Under the pieces are notes generated by a model. The model was not told the DNA's origin and ran no database searches. It saw only the letters and a list, made by a program, of their open reading frames with translations. DNA of 64,000 bases from Oscillospiraceae bacterium. Its GTDB lineage: Bacteria > Bacillota > Clostridia > Oscillospirales > Acutalibacteraceae. Shown one piece after another: positions 58,477-64,000 of this stretch (position 1 is its first letter; every line of letters begins with the position of its first letter). The stretch covers positions 1 to 64,000 of the forward strand of contig SVOY01000014.1 in the NCBI GenBank assembly GCA_015066105.1, written 5' to 3'. The translations under genes were made by a program, and so were the position numbers.

Positions 58477-60453
58477 TTATTCAAGCTCAAATGCGCCGGT
58501 GTAAAGCTGATAATACTTGCCCTTTTTCGCAATAAGGTCCTCATGGGTGCCGCGCTCAATAATAACGCCCTTTTCAAGCACCATAATAACATCGGAGTTC
58601 ATTACCGTTGAAAGGCGGTGCGCAATTACAAAAACGGTTCTGCCCTTCATCAGTGCATCCATACCCCTCTGAACAAGGGCCTCGGTTCTTGTGTCAATTG
58701 ATGAGGTGGCCTCGTCAAGAATCATAACCGGCGGGTCTGCCACGGCGGCACGCGCAATTGAAATGAGCTGACGCTGACCCTGCGAAAGGTTTGCGCCGTT
58801 GTTTGTGAGCATTGTGTCGTAGCCCTGGGGCAGTCGGCTTATAAAGGAATGGGCGTTTGCCTTTTTTGCCGCCTCGACAATCTCCTCGTCGGTGGCGTCA
58901 AGGTTGCCGTAGCGTATGTTGTCCTTTACGGTGCCCGTGAAAAGGTTTGTGTCCTGCAGAACGATGCCCAGTGAACGGCGAAGGTCTGCCTTTTTGATTT
59001 TGTTTATGTTTATGCCGTCGTAGCGGATTTTGCCGTCGGCAAGGTCATAAAAGCGGTTGATAAGGTTGGTAATTGTTGTTTTGCCCGCACCCGTTGCTCC
59101 CACAAAGGCCACCTTCTGACCCGGCTCGGCATAAAGGCTGATGTTGTGCAGAACAATTTTATCCTCGTTGTAGCCGAAGTCAACATCAAAAAAGCGTACC
59201 TCGCCTTTAAGCTCGGTGTAGGTGGTGGTGCCGTTTTCGTGGGGATGCTTCCAGGCCCAGAAGCCTGTGTGCTCAGGGGTTTCCACAAGCTCGCCGCTTT
59301 CGTTATACCTTGCATTTACAAGGCCTACATAGCCCTCATCCTGTTCGCTTTCACTGTCAAGGACCTCAAAAATACGCTTTGCACCCGCCATTGCCATTAC
59401 AACGCTGTTGAGCTGCTGTGAAATGTGGCTTATGGGCATTACAAAGGCGCGTGAAAGCTGAAGGAAGGAGACAACACTGCCAAGCTCAATGAAAAGCAGG
59501 CTTGTCGGGCTCAGCTTTCCCTCGCCCGAAAGCACGGCAAGCACACAGCCGATAATTGCAAGAATTACATACTGCAGATGACCCATATTGTTGTTTATGG
59601 GGCCGAGAATGTTTACAAATTTGTTTGCGCTGTAGGTGTTTTCAAAAAGAGCCTCGTTCTTTCTGTCAAAATCCTCTTTAGCCTTTTCCTCATGGCAGAA
59701 GACCTTGATAACCTTCTGACCCGTAATCATCTCTTCAACAAAGCCGTTTACATCGCCTATGGTCTGCTGCTGCTTTATAAAGAATCTGCCGCTGTTGCCT
59801 GCAATTTTGCCCGTAACGGTCATCATAACAAATATGCATACAACAACTATTGCCGTAAGGGGTATGCTTGTTGCAAGCATTGCAACAAAGGTTGAAACAA
59901 TGGTAACTGCCGAGGAAATAAACTGAGGAATTGACTGTGAAATCATCTGACGCAGAGTATCCGTATCGTTGGTGTAGCGGCTCATAATATCGCCGTGGCT
60001 GTTTGTGTCAAAGTATTTTATGGGCAGGGTCTGCATATGGGTGAACATTCTGTCTCTCACCTGCTTTAAAACGCCCTGAGAGATAACGACCATAAGCCTC
60101 TGCTGACAAAAGGCGCTTACAATGCCCACAAGGAAGATTACCGCCATTTTAAGCAGCATTGCAAGCAGGGGAGCAAAATCCGAAGAGCCGGATTTGAGCA
60201 TAGGGGTGATGTAATCGTCAATGAGGGTGCCCGTGAAAAGCGACGAGGCAATGCTTGTTAAGGACGAAAGGAAAATGCAAAGCACAACAAGCAGCATAAG
60301 AAGCTTGTATTTTGCGCCCACAAGGGAGAAAATTCTGCCGATAATTTTTATATCAAGCTTTTCGCCCTTCATTCTTACGGGTGTGCCGCCGTGGCGTGAC
60401 ATCGGGGGTCGGGGCGGCATGGGAGGCCTTTTGTTGCCCGGCTGATTACTCAT
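58477..60453 (-). CDS. ABC exporter, heterodimer subunit 2 (pair 2)
   Basis: About 658 residues: Pro-rich cytoplasmic start (RPPMPPRPPM), six membrane helices and an ATP-binding domain with Walker A GATGAGKTT, signature LSQGQRQ and Walker B VMILDEATSSID with catalytic Glu. The signature departs from LSGGQ, as in one half of heterodimeric exporters. ATG 60453 has GGGAGG eight bases upstream and overlaps the stop of subunit 1 by 8 bp; an ATG at 60459 is also possible. It lies in the marR operon, so a multidrug or antimicrobial substrate is plausible. Confidence 0.88.
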   Translation of the reverse strand: MSNQPGNKRPPMPPRPPMSRHGGTPVRMKGEKLDIKIIGRIFSLVGAKYKLLMLLVVLCIFLSSLTSIASSLFTGTLIDDYITPMLKSGSSDFAPLLAMLLKMAVIFLVGIVSAFCQQRLMVVISQGVLKQVRDRMFTHMQTLPIKYFDTNSHGDIMSRYTNDTDTLRQMISQSIPQFISSAVTIVSTFVAMLATSIPLTAIVVVCIFVMMTVTGKIAGNSGRFFIKQQQTIGDVNGFVEEMITGQKVIKVFCHEEKAKEDFDRKNEALFENTYSANKFVNILGPINNNMGHLQYVILAIIGCVLAVLSGEGKLSPTSLLFIELGSVVSFLQLSRAFVMPISHISQQLNSVVMAMAGAKRIFEVLDSESEQDEGYVGLVNARYNESGELVETPEHTGFWAWKHPHENGTTTYTELKGEVRFFDVDFGYNEDKIVLHNISLYAEPGQKVAFVGATGAGKTTITNLINRFYDLADGKIRYDGININKIKKADLRRSLGIVLQDTNLFTGTVKDNIRYGNLDATDEEIVEAAKKANAHSFISRLPQGYDTMLTNNGANLSQGQRQLISIARAAVADPPVMILDEATSSIDTRTEALVQRGMDALMKGRTVFVIAHRLSTVMNSDVIMVLEKGVIIERGTHEDLIAKKGKYYQLYTGAFELE

Positions 60454-62188
60454 TTTCATTTCCTCCCTTCTTCTGTGAGAAATAAACCTCGCGGTAGATT
60501 TCGTTATCTGCAAGCAGCTCCTCATGGGTGCCGAAGCCGGAAACTCCTCCGTCGTCAAGGACAATTATTTTGTCTGCGTCCTCAATCGAGGCAATTCTCT
60601 GCGCGATAATGATTTTTGTGGTTTCGGGGATGTATTCCCTGAAGCCCTTTCTTATCATAGCGTCCGTAGCTGTGTCAACGGCGCTGGTTGAGTCGTCGAG
60701 GATAAGAACCTTGGGGTTTTTGAGAAGTGAACGGGCAATGCAGAGTCTCTGCTTCTGTCCGCCGGAGACATTTGAGCCGCCCTGCTCAATGAAGGTGTTG
60801 TAGCCCTCCTCCTTTTCTTCAATAAAGGAGTGAGCCTGTGCAAGCTCGCACACTTTGCGGATTTCGTCCTCTGTGGCATCCTCCTTGCCCCAGCGGAGAT
60901 TTTCGCTTATTGTGCCGGAGAAAAGCACATTTTTCTGAAGCACCATTGCAACGGCATTGCGAAGGGTGTCAAGGTCGTATTCCTTAACATCTCTGCCGCC
61001 TACTCTGACGGTGCCCTGCGTTGTATCGTAAAGGCGGGCAATAAGCTGAACGAGGGTGGTTTTTGACGAGCCCGTTGAGCCGATTATGCCGACGGTTTCG
61101 CCGCTTTTTATGTGAAGGTTGACATTTTTAAGGCAGAAGTTTGCGCTGTCCTTTGAGTAAGCAAAGGAAACGCCGTCAAAATCAATGCTTCCGTCAGCCA
61201 CCTCAAAAACGGGGTTTTCGCCGTTGTGAAGGTCGCTTTTTTCATCAAGCACCTCGCACACTCTTTCGCCTGCCGCCTTTGACATTGTGAGCATTACGAA
61301 AATCATTGAAAGCATCATAAGGTTCATAAGTATTTGCATAACGTAGGAAAGCACGGAAACGAGGTCACCCGTTGTCATCTGTGTTTCACCGCTTGAAACA
61401 ATAAGCCTTGCGCTGAACCAGGCAATGAGAAGAATACAGGTGTAGGTTGCCGTCTGCATCATAGGTGCATTGAAGGCAATTATGTTTTCGGCTCTTCTTG
61501 TATCGCTGTAAATTGTTTCGGAAACATCCCTGAACTTCTTTTCCTCCTGCTTTTCACGAACAAAGGATTTTACAACCCTTATGCCGCGGAGGTTTTCTTC
61601 AACAACATTGTTGAGCTTGTCGTAGGTTTTGAAAACTCTTTTGAAAATGGGGTGAGCGTTTTTAACAACAAGGCCGAGACCGAGTGCAAGCACGGGGATT
61701 ACGCAAAGGAAAATTACGGAAATTCTGCTGTTTACGGTCATTGCCATAATAAGCGAGAACACAAGCATTGCAGGTGAACGCACCGCAATGCGGATAATCA
61801 TCTGATATGAGTTCTGCAGATTGGTGACGTCGGTGGTGAGTCTTGTAACAAGACCCGAGGTTGAAAACTTATCAATGTTTGCAAAGGAGAAGCTTTGCAC
61901 ATTGTGGAACATATCGCGGCGGAGATTTTTTGCAAAGCCCGCAGAGGCCTTTGCGGCGGTTACACCTGCCCCCGCACCGAACAGAAGGCTCAGGACACAA
62001 AGCACAATAAGCAGAAGTCCTGTTTTTATAACAAAGGCGGTGTCGCCCTTGTTGATGCCGTTGTCGATAAGCTTACCCATAATGTAGGGGATAAGCACCT
62101 CCATTACAACCTCAAGCGAAACAAGCACAGGTGTAAGAAGAGAGGCTGACTTGTATTCTCTAATGCATTTACTCAGTCGTTTTATCAT
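60446..62188 (-). CDS. ABC exporter, heterodimer subunit 1 (pair 2)
   Basis: 580 residues, six membrane helices and an ATP-binding domain. Walker A GSTGSSKTT, canonical signature VSGGQKQR, Walker B VLILDDSTSAVD with Asp in place of the catalytic Glu. The same complementary defect as in pair 1 shows the two subunits work together. The start overlaps the end of marR by 20 bp with AAGGATGG upstream, so translation is coupled. Closely similar in arrangement to the 52518-54305 protein. Confidence 0.9.
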   Translation of the reverse strand: MIKRLSKCIREYKSASLLTPVLVSLEVVMEVLIPYIMGKLIDNGINKGDTAFVIKTGLLLIVLCVLSLLFGAGAGVTAAKASAGFAKNLRRDMFHNVQSFSFANIDKFSTSGLVTRLTTDVTNLQNSYQMIIRIAVRSPAMLVFSLIMAMTVNSRISVIFLCVIPVLALGLGLVVKNAHPIFKRVFKTYDKLNNVVEENLRGIRVVKSFVREKQEEKKFRDVSETIYSDTRRAENIIAFNAPMMQTATYTCILLIAWFSARLIVSSGETQMTTGDLVSVLSYVMQILMNLMMLSMIFVMLTMSKAAGERVCEVLDEKSDLHNGENPVFEVADGSIDFDGVSFAYSKDSANFCLKNVNLHIKSGETVGIIGSTGSSKTTLVQLIARLYDTTQGTVRVGGRDVKEYDLDTLRNAVAMVLQKNVLFSGTISENLRWGKEDATEDEIRKVCELAQAHSFIEEKEEGYNTFIEQGGSNVSGGQKQRLCIARSLLKNPKVLILDDSTSAVDTATDAMIRKGFREYIPETTKIIIAQRIASIEDADKIIVLDDGGVSGFGTHEELLADNEIYREVYFSQKKGGNENE

Positions 62189-62633
62189 CTTTAACCGCCA
62201 TCCTTTCTATATTGTTGTTTATTTTTTCTATTATTTCAAAAAGCGTGTTTTTTTCCTCGTCGGTTATACCCTCGGAAAGCTCCTTTTCCATTCTGAAAAA
62301 GGCGTCGTCCACCCTTTGGTGAAGCTCAAGGGCCTTTTGGGTGAGAACGATTTTTTTTAGCCTTGCATCGTGTGCCACGCTCTGCCTTGTGATAAGGCCG
62401 TTTTTTTCCATCAGCGCAAGAATATTGCTTGCCGTTGAGCGTCTGATGTCAAATTCCTTTTCAAAATCCTTCTGAAAAACATCTCTGTCGCGGTTCTGGT
62501 AAAAATATCTGAGAGCCCAACCGTGAGTGCCTGTCATTTCGTCAATGTAGCTTTTCAGTGCGTTTGCATCCATATATCTGCGTATGAGACGGGCACAGTG
62601 GCTGATTTCAAAGCCTATGCGTTCTTTTTTCAT
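62169..62633 (-). CDS. MarR family repressor of ABC exporter operon
   Basis: 154 residues with the MarR winged helix-turn-helix (about 55-110: FQKDFEKEFDIRRSTASNIL and LMEKNGLITRQ, with the wing HDARLKKIVLT containing the conserved Asp-x-Arg). Such proteins release DNA on binding phenolic drugs or other ligands. It is first in an operon with the two ABC subunit genes and overlaps the second gene. A palindrome sits between its promoter and start, so autorepression is likely. Confidence 0.9.
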   Translation of the reverse strand: MKKERIGFEISHCARLIRRYMDANALKSYIDEMTGTHGWALRYFYQNRDRDVFQKDFEKEFDIRRSTASNILALMEKNGLITRQSVAHDARLKKIVLTQKALELHQRVDDAFFRMEKELSEGITDEEKNTLFEIIEKINNNIERMAVKDDKTTE

Positions 62634-62652
62634 TGATGCACCTCACGAAAAA

Positions 62653-62668
62653 TGTTAGATAACTAACA
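62653..62668. promoter_or_regulatory. MarR operator
   Basis: TGTTAG ATAA CTAACA, a perfect 6-bp-arm palindrome just downstream of the expected transcription start of the marR operon; typical MarR-site size. Confidence 0.7.
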
Positions 62669-62678
62669 AAGTTATTAA

Positions 62679-62707
62679 ATTATAGGCCTCGAGTGTAAAA
62701 AAGTCAA
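62679..62707 (-). promoter_or_regulatory. marR-ABC operon promoter
   Basis: Minus strand TTGACT (62707-62702), 17-bp spacer, TATAAT (62684-62679). Confidence 0.8.
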
Positions 62708-62761
62708 GAGGAAGTACATATTATTAAAAGAAAATGTAAATTATTTTTATTGATTTAAGGC

Positions 62762-62791
62762 TTGATTTAAGTTGTATAATTATGGTATAAT
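62762..62791 (+). promoter_or_regulatory. Promoter of terminal secreted-protein gene
   Basis: TTGATT, 18-bp spacer, TATAAT. A second TATAAT at 62775-62780 could be used with TTGATT at 62750. The 120-nt leader that follows is GC-richer with a GGCG/CGCC hairpin near 62833-62848; no known riboswitch recognised. Confidence 0.55.
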
Positions 62792-62920
62792 CATTTAGTT
62801 TATAATAAGGATAATATTTTCTTTTTTTATCAGGCGGTCAGTAACGCCGTTTATTACAAAAAAATACGCTTCCGGAGACGGATTTCAGGTCTGTGTGTTG
62901 CCGGCTACTTTTACAATGGG

Positions 62921-64000
62921 GTGATTAAACTGAAAGGTAAAAATATAATTAAAAAATCGGCGGCGGTCATTCTGTCGCTTATACTTACGGTGCTAATGCT
63001 TGCACCCGTCGGTTTTGCCGTGAATTATCCGGCAGGTGTCACGGCTGAGCAGGCACAGACGGCTATGACAAAAACGGATGCGGTATTTTCCGCCGTTCTC
63101 GGTGCAACACAGGGCAAAAGCCTCAGCGAGGTTGTGGTGCCCATGGTGCTTTGTGATGACACGCTTTCATCCCTTGCAAAAATGATGTACTCAATGGGTG
63201 AGGAGAATGCCGAAACCTTTTCCACAATCGGCCTTTCCGTTGCTCCCTCGGATATTGCAAAAAATCTCGGCAACTATCCCGATGTGCAGGCAAGGCTTAT
63301 GAGCGCCGCCTCCTGGAGTAGCCTTGACCTTACGGGCGCAAGGTGGGGTGTCAGCACGGCAGATGAGTTTGCCGATGCGGCCGTTGCCCTTTTCCTTCCC
63401 ATGAACGAGCTTCTTTACACCATACTCTGCGGCGGCTCCTATTCACTCAACACCCTTGTGGGAATTCAGGGTGACAAGGGCTATGAAAAGGCTCTTATGC
63501 AGATTTTTGCCGCCTTCGGTATGGAGAGCGTTACGGCTCCCACGGAATTTTATGCACAGGCGGCCGCAGACAAAACCACAATGATAAGAAATCTTGTAAA
63601 GGATGTTGTTGTTTATCTTGAGCTTATCTGCAGTGCTCCTGCAAGCATGCTCAGCAGCAAGCTTCCAGGCTTAGCTGATTTTATACAGAACGGCGGACTT
63701 GACAGCGCTGTTGCCAAGCTTGTGGAGCCCCTTAAAATCAAGGTGCTCGGCATAACCACTCCCATCAAAATCGGCAGTGTGATGGATTTTGCCGCCGAGG
63801 GTGAGGGCGGAATGAGCCTTGACGTGAATATTGATATAGGCTCCTTTACCGCAAGCGGCACCCTTGTGACCGCACCCTTTGATATGAGCGAGCTTGCCTC
63901 CTTTGTTACGGACGGCACCGTTAACACTGCAGACAGCTTTATTTATATTTTCCGCTGGCTGCTTGAAACGCTAAAGCTTAATATGGGCACAATACCGCAG
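62921..64000 (+). CDS. Secreted protein, 5' part (runs off window)
   Basis: Open without a stop from 62921 to the window end, so at least 360 residues. It begins with a Lys-rich start and a hydrophobic stretch (VILSLILTVLMLAPVGFA), a good signal peptide. The rest is a helix-rich, Ala/Leu-rich region I do not recognise, loosely like the N-terminal region of the 41400-44834 protein in composition. The start codon is uncertain: GTG 62921, or CTG 62930 with GGGGTG six bases before it. No ATG is available in frame nearby. Divergent from marR. Likely another cell-surface protein. Confidence 0.7.
   Translation, partial: MIKLKGKNIIKKSAAVILSLILTVLMLAPVGFAVNYPAGVTAEQAQTAMTKTDAVFSAVLGATQGKSLSEVVVPMVLCDDTLSSLAKMMYSMGEENAETFSTIGLSVAPSDIAKNLGNYPDVQARLMSAASWSSLDLTGARWGVSTADEFADAAVALFLPMNELLYTILCGGSYSLNTLVGIQGDKGYEKALMQIFAAFGMESVTAPTEFYAQAAADKTTMIRNLVKDVVVYLELICSAPASMLSSKLPGLADFIQNGGLDSAVAKLVEPLKIKVLGITTPIKIGSVMDFAAEGEGGMSLDVNIDIGSFTASGTLVTAPFDMSELASFVTDGTVNTADSFIYIFRWLLETLKLNMGTIPQ

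Noticed and set aside
62792-62920. Riboswitch (for example cyclic-di-GMP class) before the last gene
   Set aside because: The region is GC-rich and foldable, but no conserved riboswitch core could be matched by eye.

Overview
The window looks like a chromosome segment of an anaerobic, spore-lineage Gram-positive bacterium of the class Clostridia, probably a gut or rumen member of the Oscillospirales/Ruminococcaceae. This is inferred from strong AGGAGG-type ribosome binding sites, consensus SigA promoters, a SpoIIID regulator, a SpoIIQ-like peptidase behind a SigF-like promoter, a Firmicutes-type LexA box, Fe-S old-yellow-enzyme and glycoside metabolism, a choloylglycine hydrolase, and very large Cys-rich secreted repeat proteins. 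There is no 16S rRNA or other taxonomic marker here, so the placement is not certain. I saw no tRNA, rRNA, CRISPR array, prophage or transposase gene.

Layout. 1-3.2 kb: a hairpin cluster, then a GH3 beta-glucosidase and an L-2-amino-thiazoline-4-carboxylate hydrolase-like gene (minus strand). 3.4-6.2 kb: rpsO-pnp with a leader. 6.2-6.5 kb: a duplicated-terminator element. 6.5-8.2 kb: a glycine riboswitch and a Na+/amino-acid symporter. 8.3-12.2 kb: malQ and an aconitase-superfamily hydratase. 12.4-14.8 kb: an M23 peptidase and a two-gene ThrE-type exporter. 14.8-19.6 kb: a domain-swapped GH3 enzyme, a TetR regulator and an FGGY sugar kinase, followed by a second duplicated-terminator element. 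20.0-21.0 kb: a second TetR and spoIIID. 21.2-29.7 kb: two secreted Cys-repeat proteins sharing an unusual C-terminal tail. 30.0-41.3 kb: mostly metabolic genes (OYE, SDR, NagD-like, GNAT, NifX-like, NhaC, MalY/PatB, FlaR-like, M14, Nudix, Maf) interleaved with dispersed intergenic repeats. 41.4-44.8 kb: a secreted FN3 protein. 45.1-46.9 kb: a CopZ-like metallochaperone and a GPH sugar symporter, then a roughly 300-bp MITE. 47.2-50.2 kb: SpoIIQ-like peptidase divergent from lexA, a small unknown gene and choloylglycine hydrolase. 50.5-62.6 kb: two heterodimeric ABC exporter pairs around mgtE (with a leader peptide) and a secreted Ig-like protein divergent from an XRE regulator; the second ABC pair is led by an autoregulated MarR gene. 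62.9 kb to the end: the 5' part of another secreted protein.

Functionally the GH3 enzymes, MalQ, FGGY kinase and GPH symporter point to use of plant or starch-derived sugars. The exporters, bile-salt-hydrolase family enzyme and secreted proteins point to life in a competitive host-associated community. The most unusual content is not ordinary genes. It is (i) an element that lies between two direct copies of a gene's terminator and occurs twice with different terminators, (ii) families of intergenic repeats with a constant box and a variable hairpin, (iii) small AT-rich genes bracketed by inverted repeats, (iv) a possible Mg2+-sensing leader peptide before mgtE, and (v) the tandem Cys-repeat proteins ending in a CxCxCH-x25-CxCGxxHY tail.
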